Below, one piece after another: positions 1 through 8,781 of a DNA stretch of 64,000 nucleotides. Made by a program: the position numbers and the translations under genes. The DNA comes from Mitsuaria sp. 7 (GTDB taxonomy: Bacteria; Pseudomonadota; Gammaproteobacteria; Burkholderiales; Burkholderiaceae_C). The number at the start of each line of letters is the position of its first letter. The first letter of the stretch is position 1. A model generated the notes under the pieces. The model saw only the letters and a program-made list of their open reading frames with translations, made no database searches and was not told where the DNA came from. The stretch covers positions 1 through 64,000 of the forward strand of contig NZ_CP011514.1 in assembly GCF_001653795.1 (NCBI RefSeq), written 5' to 3'.

Positions 1-177
1 AGGGTTAGGAATTTTCGTTCGCGCCGTTTTCAATGGACAGTGTTTGCAGTGTGGTTGGCTGCGCTGATTTGAGTGATTACCTGACGTGAACGAGGAGAAG
101 TTCACCCCTTTTGTGGGACTGCTTTTTTTGCCATTCCGAGAATAGACTGGCCTCTCGTTTATCGCGGCGGGGAGCAT

Positions 178-3100
178 ATGCAGCGTTTCTGGGATACGGC
201 GAAACTTTCTCGGCGGTTGGCTCAGGCGGCGTTTGCTGTGCTGCTGTCTGGTCAGTCTGTGCACGCGACAGAAATCGCGTCAGTCTTGCCTCAAGGCGAG
301 GTCGAGCAGGTTCAAAACATCGTCGTGCGATTCAAGAGCGCGACGTCCAGATTCGGCGATCTGCGCTTGCCGGATCCGGTCACGGTTCGCTGTGGAAATT
401 CGGCGCCACAAGGCAGTGGTCGTTGGAGTAACGAGCGCGAATGGGTGTTCGATTTCTCGCGTCCATTGGCGGCTGGCGCAAAGTGCACGGTCGAGGTCAG
501 CGAAGAGTTCCGCCCCACGGCACCTGGTGCAGCAGTGGGATGGAGTGGCACGCGCACGTTCTCGTTTCAGCTGGGAGCACCGGCAGTCCGGCGAGTGAGT
601 CCTTGGGAAGGTAGCAAAGTCGAAGAAGACCAACGATTTCTGTTGCAGCTCTCTGGAGAGGCGAAGGCTGAGAGCATTGCACCTCACATGTGGTGTGAGT
701 CGAAGTCGCTGGGAGAACGTATTCCCGTTGAACTTCGCAGTCCGGCCGAGCGGGACGCGCTGCTACGTTCGCTGAAGTTGGATGAGCCCAAGCGCCAAAG
801 CTGGATCCTTGTTGGATGCACGCGTCCATTGCCAGCTGGCGCTGAGGCGACCTTGGTGTGGGGGGCGGGAATCGCCGCCGCCGGTAACGAGTCCGTACGT
901 ACGCGTGCCGATCGGCGATTCCGCTTCTCCGTCAGGGCGCCGCTGACAGCGGAGCTTTCTTGCGAGCGTGAGCGGGCAAGTGCTCCGTGTCTGTCGATTC
1001 GCCCGATCACGGTGAATTTTTCCGAGCCAATCGCGCGCGACCTTGCATTGAAGATCCGGCTCAAGGGAACGAACGGTGCCAGCGTGGCACCTTTGCCGAC
1101 GACTGAGCAGGAACAGCAGTTGGTCAGCTGGATATCGTCAGTGCGTTTCCCCGCGCCGTTGGCTGAGCAGCAGGACTATCAGCTTGAACTCCCCAGTGGG
1201 ATCAAGGACGAAAGTGGCCGGCCTCTTTCAAACGCCGCAAGCTTCCCGATGAAGGTGCGGACGTCGGAGGCGCCCCCTCTGGCGAAGTTTGCCGCCGCGC
1301 CCTTCGGGATCGTCGAGTGGGAAGCAGCTGGCGCCAGCCTGGTTCCTTTGAGTCTGCGGCACGTGCAGGCCGACCTGCAGCCGCGAGCCGGCGGGCACTT
1401 GCGTATCAAGCGGTTGACGGACGATGTCGACATCCTGCGATGGTACGGGCGTCTCTACCGACAGAACGAGTGGGAGGACCGCAAGTCTGAGTGGTTGAAG
1501 GATTCCTCGGATCTTCAATCCATGACGGTGCCGGCACCGAATCCCGACAAGGTCATTGACGTGATCGGGATTCCTCTGTCGCAGCCCGGCTATCACGTGC
1601 TTGAGCTGAAGTCGCCGCGTCTGGGGCAGTCGCTCCTCGATCCGATTCAGCCCATGTTCGTGCGAACGGGGGCGCTCGTCACCAATCTCGGATTGCATTT
1701 CAAGCTCGGGAAGGACGACAGCCTGGTGTGGGTAACGTCGCTGGACAAGGGAAAGCCAGTCGCGCGAGCTCAGGTGTCGGTTTACGACTGTCGCGGCAAG
1801 GCGCTATGGAACGGTCGAACGGATGAGCAAGGCCTGGCCCGTATTGATCGACCGAACCTTGATCGCGACAGTGGAGGCGGCGACTGCATTGCCGAGACAG
1901 GCCTGTTCATCACGGCCCGGCTAGAGCAGCCAGGGAAGGCGCTGGACCAGTCCTTCATGTTCAGCGGTTGGAGCCGTGGCATTGAGCCGTGGCGTTTCAA
2001 CGTACCGACCGCGTGGGGATCAGAGCGCGCAGCGCGCGCCCACACCGTCACCGATCGCCCGTTGCTGCGTGCCGGCGAGACGCTGTCGATGAAGCACTTC
2101 TTCCGGCTGGAATCCGCGCAAGGTCTGACCGACGCGACGCCAGACCAGTTGCCCGACAAGCTGCGCGTTGTTTTCGAGGGGACCGGGGAAGATATCGCCA
2201 CCTTGGACCTGCGATGGCAAGGAGCTCGCTACGCGTTGAGTGCATGGAAGGTGCCATCGGAAGCCAAGCTGGGCCGATATCGATTCGTAATGGAGCGCGG
2301 GGACGCGCGGGGTGGACGTCGGACCTGGGACAGCGGGAGCGTACGCGTCGAGGAATTCCGCGTACCACTTGTCGACGCACGCCTCATCCCGCCGAAAACG
2401 CCGGTGACAGGTGCGAAGGAGCAGGCCTGGGCTGCCCAGCTGAATTACATGGCTGGGGGGGCCATGGCGAAGTCGCCGGTGGAAGTCAGCGCCATGCTGC
2501 AGCCCCGCTGGACCAATTTCCCCGGCTTCGATGATTTCGCCTTCGAGCCGCCGTCGCCCGATGGGCCTCAGGATTCCGGCGCCACTGGCGACATGGACGA
2601 AGGCGACGGCGAATCCAGCGGCGGTCCCTCAGGGGCGAGTCGCCTGGTGCTGGACAAGCTGGCATTGCAGACCGATGCGAAAGGCGGCGCCTCGTTCAAG
2701 GTGCCGCTGAAGGCAGGCATCGATCGCCCCGCCGAATTGCGTGTCGAATTGAATTACCGCGACCCCGATGGACAGACGCATACGCGGTCCGCTTCCCAGG
2801 TCGTCTGGCCCGCGGATGTGGTCGTCGGTCTGCGCGCGGCGACGTGGGTGGCCAACGGGCAGGCATTGTCAGTTCAGGCTGTTGCGCTCGACACCAACGG
2901 CAAGCCGATGGCCAGCCGGAAGATCTCCATCAGCGCGCGGCAGATTCAGACCCTCAGCACGCGCAAGCGGCTGGTCGGTGGCTTCTACGCCTACGAGCAT
3001 CAACGGAACCTGAAAGACCTTGGCGAACTCTGCAGCGGCACGACCGATGCGCTCGGTGTCATGCGCTGTGAAGTCAAGCTGAGTCAAGGCGGGCAGATCG

Positions 3101-5952
3101 AATTGATCGGGTCCGCCAAGGACGATGGCGGACGTACCGCGCGCGCCGCGCGGTCGCTGTGGGTGACGAAGGCCGGCGAGCTCTGGTTCGCCCAGGACAA
3201 CGACGATCGAATCGATGTGATCCCGGAAAGGCGGCGTTATGAGCCGGGAGAAACCGCCAGGTTCCAGGTGCGCATGCCTTATCGCGATGCGACCGCGCTG
3301 ATCACGGTCGAGCGGGAAGGCGTGTTGTACAGCGAGGTCCGTCGTCTGTCTGGCCGCGACCCCTGGCTGGAGTTGAAGATCGATCGCAACTGGACGCCGA
3401 ACGCCTTCGTCAGCGTGATGGTGCTGCGAGGCCGGCTGCGCGACGTGCCGTGGTATTCGTTCTTCTCCTGGGGTTGGCGCGAACCGGTGAACTGGTGGCA
3501 GGAATGGCGCGCCTCGGGCGACTATCAAGCGCCCACGGCCATGGTCGACCTGTCCAAACCGTCGTTCAAGCTGGGCATGGCACCGATCGAGATCGGCCAG
3601 GCCAGACATCGACTGCAGGTCGAGGTCGTGCCGCAACAGGCGCAATACGGCGTTCGGCAAAGCGCGCAGGTGAAGCTGCGCGTGACGCAGGACGGCAAAC
3701 CGGTGCCCGACGCCCTGATTGCCTTCGCGGCGGTCGACGAAGGCTTGCTGGCCCTGGCGCCCAACCAGAGCTGGAAGCTCCTGGACAGCATGATCCAGAC
3801 GCGCCCGTGGGGCGTGACGACGGCGACGGGGCACAGCGAGATCATCGGCAGGCGACATTACGGCCGCAAGGCCGTTGCAGCCGGTGGCGGGGGCGGGTTC
3901 GCGACGCGCGAGCTGTTCGACACGCTGCTGACCTGGCAGCCTCTGGTGACGGTGGATGCACAGGGCGAGGCGCTCGTGCGCGTGCCCCTGAACGATTCGC
4001 TCACACGCTTCCGGCTGGTCGCGGTGGCCGATGCGCCGGGACAGCGGTTCGGCACGGGCGAGGGCAGCATCAACGTGAGCCAGGATCTGCAACTGCTGTC
4101 CGGCCTGCCGCCGCTGGTGCGCGAGGGCGACCGGGTGCAGGCCATGCTCACGCTGCGCAACGCGACGAACCGTGCGATGGACCTGAAAGTGACGCTGACG
4201 GGCAAGGCGAGCGGTGAGAGCGGGGAGCAGGCGGTCCCTGCCGACGCGCGGGCCGTGAAGCTGGCTGCGGGTCAGGCGCAGGAGCTGACCTGGGATGTCC
4301 TGATCCCGGAGGGCGTGCAGCGCATCGTCTGGGAAGCGCAAGCCCAGGAGCAGGGCGGCAGCGCGAAGGACGCGATGCGGACCACGCAGGCTGTCGAGCC
4401 TGCGGTCCCGGTGCGGGTGCTTCAGGCGACGCTGCGGCAACTCGACGCGCCGATCAGCATCCCTGTCGCCTCGCCCGCCGACGCGCTCCCGACCCAAGGC
4501 ATCAAGCGGGGCGGGCTCCAGATCGGCTTGCAACCGAAGTTGTCGACGGCGCTGCCGGGCATCCGTCGCTACTTCGAGCAGTACCCGTATACCTGCCTCG
4601 AACAGCAGAGTTCGAAGTTCATCGCTTTGCATGACAACGCGTCTTGGGAAGCGCTGATGGGGCAGCTGGCGACCTATCAGGATGGCGAGGGGCTCTTCGC
4701 ATACTTCCCGCTCTCGCGGCACCTGACGCAGGGCAGCGATGTGCTGACGGCCCATCTGCTGTCGGTGGCGCAAGAGGCCGGTCGACGACTGCCCGCCGCC
4801 CAACTCGGCAAGGCGCTCGACGGTCTGGCCGCTTTTGTCGAAGGACGAGTCGAGCGCCGCCACTGGTCGCCGCGTCCCGACGACGAACCGCGGCGCATCG
4901 CCGCGCTGGCTGCGTTGGCGCGCTACGGCAAGGCGACGCCGCGGCAGCTCGGCACCGTGGAGGGCCGGAATCTCAACACGTGGCCGACAGGCACCGTCGT
5001 GGACTGGCTGGTCCTGCACCAGCGGATGACCGATGCGCCGGATCGCGCCAACCAGATCGCCGCGGCGCAGAATCAGCTGCGCAGCCGCCTGAGCTTCGCC
5101 GGGACCACGCTGCGTTTCGTCAACGAGGAATCCGACGCCTGGTGGTGGCTGATGGGCAGTGCCGACGCGACGGCGGCACGTGTGATCCTGGCCCTCGTGG
5201 ACGACCCCGCGTGGAAGGAGGACCTGCCCCGGTTGGTCGTCGGCGCGCTGGCGCGTCAGGAGCGGGGCGCCTGGTTCAATACGACGGCGAACCTGTGGGG
5301 CGCGCTGGCGCTCGAGAAGTTCTCGGCGCGTTTCGAATCGCAGCCGGTCAAGGGGAAGACCGAGGCCAAGCTGGTCGGCGCCAGCGTCGCGCTTGACTGG
5401 GCGGCGAAGCCGGACGGGGGCGAGTTGCGCCTGCCGTGGCCCGCGGCCGGCAACGGCACGCTGACCGTGACGCAGGCGGGCGACGGACGCCCCTGGGCCA
5501 CCGTGCAGGCCTTGTCCGCGGTACCGTTGAAGGCGCCGCTCACGGCCGGCTACGCGATCAAGCGGACGATGACGGCCGTGTCGCAGAAGGCGGCGCCGCG
5601 ATGGTCGCGCGGCGACGTGGTGCGCGTGCGGCTGGAGATCGACGCTGCGGTCGACATGTCCTGGGTCGTGCTCAGCGACCCGCTGCCCACCGGCGCGGCC
5701 GTGGTGGAAGGCACGATCGACACGCAGGGCGAGCGCGCCGAGGGTGAGGCGTGGCCCAGCTTCATCGAGCGCAGCTTCACCGCGTGGCGCGCTTACTTCG
5801 ATTACCTGCCGCGCGGGAAACACGTGCTCGAGTACACGGTCCGGTTGAACAACGCCGGGCGCTTCCAGATGCCGACCACGCGCGCCGAGGCGATGTACTC
5901 GCCAGACCGCTTCGGCGAATTCCCGAATGCGACCCTGGAGGTCCAGCCTTGA
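178..5952 (+). CDS. Alpha-2-macroglobulin family protein (YfhM-like, periplasmic)
   Basis: The 1924-residue product matches the large bacterial alpha-2-macroglobulins, which trap proteases in the periplasm and are thought to protect the envelope together with PBP1C. An N-terminal signal peptide with an Ala-rich core ends near VHA-TE (about residue 31). No lipobox Cys is visible, so it looks like a soluble periplasmic protein, unlike lipoprotein E. coli YfhM. The central part reads as macroglobulin beta domains. The thioester motif CLEQ is intact at residues 1473-1476, followed by the helical thioester domain and a C-terminal receptor-like domain. An acidic Gly/Ser-rich stretch lies near residues 790-830. 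The ATG at 178 follows a GGGGAG about 5 bases upstream. Its stop overlaps the start of pbpC, which fixes the pairing. The first 1-1.5 kb looks less GC-rich than the rest. Confidence 0.93.
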   Translation: MQRFWDTAKLSRRLAQAAFAVLLSGQSVHATEIASVLPQGEVEQVQNIVVRFKSATSRFGDLRLPDPVTVRCGNSAPQGSGRWSNEREWVFDFSRPLAAGAKCTVEVSEEFRPTAPGAAVGWSGTRTFSFQLGAPAVRRVSPWEGSKVEEDQRFLLQLSGEAKAESIAPHMWCESKSLGERIPVELRSPAERDALLRSLKLDEPKRQSWILVGCTRPLPAGAEATLVWGAGIAAAGNESVRTRADRRFRFSVRAPLTAELSCERERASAPCLSIRPITVNFSEPIARDLALKIRLKGTNGASVAPLPTTEQEQQLVSWISSVRFPAPLAEQQDYQLELPSGIKDESGRPLSNAASFPMKVRTSEAPPLAKFAAAPFGIVEWEAAGASLVPLSLRHVQADLQPRAGGHLRIKRLTDDVDILRWYGRLYRQNEWEDRKSEWLKDSSDLQSMTVPAPNPDKVIDVIGIPLSQPGYHVLELKSPRLGQSLLDPIQPMFVRTGALVTNLGLHFKLGKDDSLVWVTSLDKGKPVARAQVSVYDCRGKALWNGRTDEQGLARIDRPNLDRDSGGGDCIAETGLFITARLEQPGKALDQSFMFSGWSRGIEPWRFNVPTAWGSERAARAHTVTDRPLLRAGETLSMKHFFRLESAQGLTDATPDQLPDKLRVVFEGTGEDIATLDLRWQGARYALSAWKVPSEAKLGRYRFVMERGDARGGRRTWDSGSVRVEEFRVPLVDARLIPPKTPVTGAKEQAWAAQLNYMAGGAMAKSPVEVSAMLQPRWTNFPGFDDFAFEPPSPDGPQDSGATGDMDEGDGESSGGPSGASRLVLDKLALQTDAKGGASFKVPLKAGIDRPAELRVELNYRDPDGQTHTRSASQVVWPADVVVGLRAATWVANGQALSVQAVALDTNGKPMASRKISISARQIQTLSTRKRLVGGFYAYEHQRNLKDLGELCSGTTDALGVMRCEVKLSQGGQIELIGSAKDDGGRTARAARSLWVTKAGELWFAQDNDDRIDVIPERRRYEPGETARFQVRMPYRDATALITVEREGVLYSEVRRLSGRDPWLELKIDRNWTPNAFVSVMVLRGRLRDVPWYSFFSWGWREPVNWWQEWRASGDYQAPTAMVDLSKPSFKLGMAPIEIGQARHRLQVEVVPQQAQYGVRQSAQVKLRVTQDGKPVPDALIAFAAVDEGLLALAPNQSWKLLDSMIQTRPWGVTTATGHSEIIGRRHYGRKAVAAGGGGGFATRELFDTLLTWQPLVTVDAQGEALVRVPLNDSLTRFRLVAVADAPGQRFGTGEGSINVSQDLQLLSGLPPLVREGDRVQAMLTLRNATNRAMDLKVTLTGKASGESGEQAVPADARAVKLAAGQAQELTWDVLIPEGVQRIVWEAQAQEQGGSAKDAMRTTQAVEPAVPVRVLQATLRQLDAPISIPVASPADALPTQGIKRGGLQIGLQPKLSTALPGIRRYFEQYPYTCLEQQSSKFIALHDNASWEALMGQLATYQDGEGLFAYFPLSRHLTQGSDVLTAHLLSVAQEAGRRLPAAQLGKALDGLAAFVEGRVERRHWSPRPDDEPRRIAALAALARYGKATPRQLGTVEGRNLNTWPTGTVVDWLVLHQRMTDAPDRANQIAAAQNQLRSRLSFAGTTLRFVNEESDAWWWLMGSADATAARVILALVDDPAWKEDLPRLVVGALARQERGAWFNTTANLWGALALEKFSARFESQPVKGKTEAKLVGASVALDWAAKPDGGELRLPWPAAGNGTLTVTQAGDGRPWATVQALSAVPLKAPLTAGYAIKRTMTAVSQKAAPRWSRGDVVRVRLEIDAAVDMSWVVLSDPLPTGAAVVEGTIDTQGERAEGEAWPSFIERSFTAWRAYFDYLPRGKHVLEYTVRLNNAGRFQMPTTRAEAMYSPDRFGEFPNATLEVQP

Positions 5953-8120
5953 AGCAGCCCTGGGCCGGGTGCTCGCACCGCCTTGCGCGGTGGGGGCGCA
6001 CGCTGGCCTTGGCGCTCTTCGGCATCGGATCCGCCGGCGCGGCCGGGGCTGAGGAACTGCCCTCGTTCGCGCAGACCCGCGCGTCGCATCCCTTGTCGGA
6101 TCTCCAGTTGCTGGACCGTCGGGGCGAGCCGCTGCAGACCCTGCGAGTGGACCCCAGCCGGCGTGTGCTGGCCTGGGTGCCGCTGGACCAGATGTCGCCC
6201 TCCTTGCTGCGGGCGATGCTGCTGTCCGAGGACCAGCATTTCTACGAGCACAGCGGCGTCGACTGGTCGGCGGTCGCCGCCAGCGCCTGGGGCAATCTCT
6301 GGAACACGCGCACGCGTGGTGCGTCGACGGTGACGATGCAACTCGCCGGCCTGCTTGACCAGGACCTGGCCCGACGCGGCGGCCGGAGCGTGACGCAGAA
6401 GCTGGGTCAGGCGTGGGTGGCGGGGCGGCTGGAGAAGCGTTGGACCAAGGCCCAGATCCTCGAGGCCTATCTGAACCGCGTGCCCCTTCGGGGCGAGCTC
6501 GTCGGCGTGCCGGCAGCCTCGCAGGCGCTTTTCGGCAAACGGCCGGGCGGACTCGACGCACGGGAATCCGCGCTGCTCGCCGCGATGTTGCGCGGACCGA
6601 ATGCGCCCGCCGACACCCTCGCGGCACGCGCCTGCGGCGTGCTGCGTGCGATGGGGCAGGGCTGTGACGGGCTGGTCGACGAAGTCGGCGCCGTGCTGCG
6701 GCGCAAGTCCCTGTCGGTGGCGGACGCGCCGCAGTGGGCGCCGCACTATGCGCGCCTCGTACTGCGCGCGGACGGACCGCCGGCACAACGCAGCACGCTG
6801 GATGCGACCTGGCAACGCGTGGCGGTGCAGTCGCTGCGGCGGCATCTGGCGGAGCTGTCCGGTCGACAGGTCGAGGACGGGGCCGTGCTCGTGCTGGACA
6901 ACGCCAGCGGCGAGGTCCGCGCCTGGGTCGGATCGAGTGGCAGTCAGTGGTCGGACGCCGCCCAGGTCGATCACGTGCTCGCTCGCCGGCAGCCCGGCTC
7001 GACCTTGAAGCCCTTCCTGTACGAGTTAGCGATCGAGCGTCGCCTGATCACCGCGGCCAGCCTGCTGGACGACTCGCCGGCGCAGATCGCGACCGGCGGG
7101 GGGCTGTACCTGCCGCAGAACTACGACAAGCAGTACCGCGGCTGGATCAGCGCGCGGGCCTCGCTCGGCAACAGCCTCAATGTGCCGGCCGTGCGGCTGT
7201 CGCTGATGCTGACGCCGGAGGCGGTGTTCGAGCGGCTCAATGCACTGGGCCTGCAGCTGCCGGAAACGGGCGGCTTCTATGGTCCCTCGTTGGCGCTGGG
7301 CAGCGCGGACGTGACCTTGCTGGCGCTCACGAACGCGTATCGCGCGCTGGCCAACGGGGGGCAATATGCCGGAGTGAGTCTGCCGCGGAGCACTCCGAGC
7401 CAGCCGGCAGCATCGCAGCGTGGCGATTCACGCCGGGTCGCGGATCCGAGAGCCAGCTTCATCGTGGGCGACATCCTGGCCGACAACAGCGCACGTGCAC
7501 TGACCTTCGGCCTGTCCAGTGCGCTCGCCCTGCCATTCCCGGCCTCGGTGAAGACCGGCACGAGCAAGGACATGCGCGACAACTGGTGCATCGGGTGGAC
7601 CAGCCGGTTCACGGTGGGGGTCTGGGTCGGCAACTCGAGCGGCGAGGCGATGCACCAGGTGTCCGGCGTGAGCGGTGCGGCGCCGGTGTGGCGGGAGGTC
7701 ATGCTGGCGCTTCATGCCGGTGGGGTGCCGCCGACGATCCGGCCGCCGGCGGGTGTCGTGGCGCAGGACACGCGATTCGACACCGGCCAGGAACCGGCCC
7801 GGCGCGAGTGGTTCGTCGCCGGCACCGAGCAGGCGGTCATCCAGGCAGCGGGCACGTCCGTGGCGCTCAGCAACCCGGTCGACGGCGCGATCTACGCGCT
7901 GGATCCGGACATCCCGCCCACGGCGCAGCGCCTGCGGTTCGCGCATGAGGGGCGGCTTGAGCGTGGCGGCGTCGCGGCCTGGCGCCTGGATGGTCAGGTC
8001 ATCGGGCGCGGACCGACCTGGGACTGGCTGCCGATGCCCGGGCGGCATGAGCTGGCGCTGCTCGATGCGAGCGGGCGCGTGCTGCAGCAGGTGCGATTCG
8101 AGGTCCGAGGCGCCGGTTGA
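5949..8120 (+). CDS. pbpC: Penicillin-binding protein 1C
   Basis: A bifunctional class A-type penicillin-binding protein that polymerises glycan strands and carries a transpeptidase fold, acting on the periplasmic face of the inner membrane. An N-terminal hydrophobic segment is followed by a GT51 transglycosylase domain (SEDQHFYEHSG with the catalytic Glu near residue 94). The transpeptidase domain has STLK (Ser351/Lys354), SLN and KTGTS (Lys535). A C-terminal BiPBP_C beta domain occupies about the last 95 residues. The reading frame is open further upstream, but the TTG at 5949 overlaps the TGA of the macroglobulin gene (TTGA) and gives a proper signal-anchor, so I chose it (723 aa). The pairing with an alpha-2-macroglobulin gene is the same as yfhM-pbpC in E. 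coli and implies joint work in cell-wall defence or repair. Confidence 0.92.
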   Translation: MKQPWAGCSHRLARWGRTLALALFGIGSAGAAGAEELPSFAQTRASHPLSDLQLLDRRGEPLQTLRVDPSRRVLAWVPLDQMSPSLLRAMLLSEDQHFYEHSGVDWSAVAASAWGNLWNTRTRGASTVTMQLAGLLDQDLARRGGRSVTQKLGQAWVAGRLEKRWTKAQILEAYLNRVPLRGELVGVPAASQALFGKRPGGLDARESALLAAMLRGPNAPADTLAARACGVLRAMGQGCDGLVDEVGAVLRRKSLSVADAPQWAPHYARLVLRADGPPAQRSTLDATWQRVAVQSLRRHLAELSGRQVEDGAVLVLDNASGEVRAWVGSSGSQWSDAAQVDHVLARRQPGSTLKPFLYELAIERRLITAASLLDDSPAQIATGGGLYLPQNYDKQYRGWISARASLGNSLNVPAVRLSLMLTPEAVFERLNALGLQLPETGGFYGPSLALGSADVTLLALTNAYRALANGGQYAGVSLPRSTPSQPAASQRGDSRRVADPRASFIVGDILADNSARALTFGLSSALALPFPASVKTGTSKDMRDNWCIGWTSRFTVGVWVGNSSGEAMHQVSGVSGAAPVWREVMLALHAGGVPPTIRPPAGVVAQDTRFDTGQEPARREWFVAGTEQAVIQAAGTSVALSNPVDGAIYALDPDIPPTAQRLRFAHEGRLERGGVAAWRLDGQVIGRGPTWDWLPMPGRHELALLDASGRVLQQVRFEVRGAG

Positions 8121-8197
8121 GACAGACGCCCCCCTCCAGGACCGACTCCCGTCCCCCCATTCCGCAAGTCAACCGCTCCAAGGCGCAGTTCGTCGCC

Positions 8198-8218
8198 GCC
8201 CCCTGGCGGCCAGGGGGC
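8198..8218 (+). terminator. Hairpin downstream of pbpC
   Basis: A 9-bp perfect stem (GCCCCCTGG / CCAGGGGGC) with a 3-base CGG loop sits 77 bases after the pbpC stop. There is no strong T tract, so it may be a Rho-assisted terminator or only a stabilising 3' hairpin. Confidence 0.45.
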
Positions 8219-8273
8219 TGACTTTCGATACTCCTCCCATCGTCGCTAAGATGCAGATTCGCGCGGGGAGACC

Positions 8274-8579
8274 ATGCAAAGCCGACAACAACAAGCGCTG
8301 ACCGCCTACCGGCCCCTTTGGAGGGTGCTGGGCGTCGCCGTGCTCGGCGCCGCAATGTGGGTGCCGGCCGCGCCGGCCCAGGCCAGCGAGGTCGTCAAGC
8401 TGGCCCGGTTGTTGATTACCGGCAAGCGCCAGCCGAGCCGCCCGCCCGCGCCGCAACCGGCGGCCCCGGAACGCGCCACCGACGCCACCGGCCAGCCCCA
8501 GAGCCGTGCATCCGACGGTGAACTCCACGCCCAGACGCAGCGCCGCACGGCGGACGGTGCCGCCGTCTCGATGGACTGA
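8274..8579 (+). CDS. Small exported protein of unknown function
   Basis: A 101-residue product that I do not recognise. The N-terminus is a plausible signal peptide: a basic start, a hydrophobic stretch at about residues 17-34 and cleavage near AQA-SE. The mature part is short, Pro/Ala/Arg/Gln-rich, probably disordered and without Cys. A GGGGAG ribosome-binding site lies 4 bases before the ATG. It stands alone between pbpC and the CheW fusion gene, with 153 bases on the left and about 200 on the right. Codon use looks like its neighbours. The function is unknown; it could be a periplasmic structural or envelope-stress peptide. Confidence 0.6.
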   Translation: MQSRQQQALTAYRPLWRVLGVAVLGAAMWVPAAPAQASEVVKLARLLITGKRQPSRPPAPQPAAPERATDATGQPQSRASDGELHAQTQRRTADGAAVSMD

Positions 8580-8642
8580 CGCACCAAGCTGTCGCATCAC
8601 CGGCGGATTTCTCCCCAAGTCGCGGCATCGCCGCACCAGCAC

Positions 8643-8679
8643 GGCACTTCGTGCCTGATCGACGTGCGATCAACGAAGT
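8643..8679. promoter_or_regulatory. Nested palindromes upstream of the CheW fusion gene
   Basis: ACTTCGT (8646-8652) is the reverse complement of ACGAAGT (8673-8679). Nested inside are GATCG (8657-8661) and CGATC (8667-8671). A third small hairpin, GGCAC-TTC-GTGCC, overlaps the left arm at 8643-8655. This lies about 100 bases before the ATG at 8782 and could be an operator or an RNA structure. No clear -35/-10 pair was found. Confidence 0.35.
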
Positions 8680-8781
8680 TAGTCTCGGAAACCGTGCGTT
8701 TCTCCCCCTGACAACGTCGTCAACGCGGGCCACACTGCCGCGCGTCGCCTCACGAGGGCGGGATCGTTGGGAGGGAAAGAG

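Noticed and set aside
1..177. Promoter of the macroglobulin gene near TTGCAG (44-49)
   Set aside because: No -10 hexamer of acceptable quality follows at 16-18 bases.
2869..6786. A 1305-residue minus-strand open frame opposite the macroglobulin and pbpC genes
   Set aside because: Arg/Pro/Ala-rich antisense shadow of two clear genes, without a ribosome-binding site or recognisable motif.
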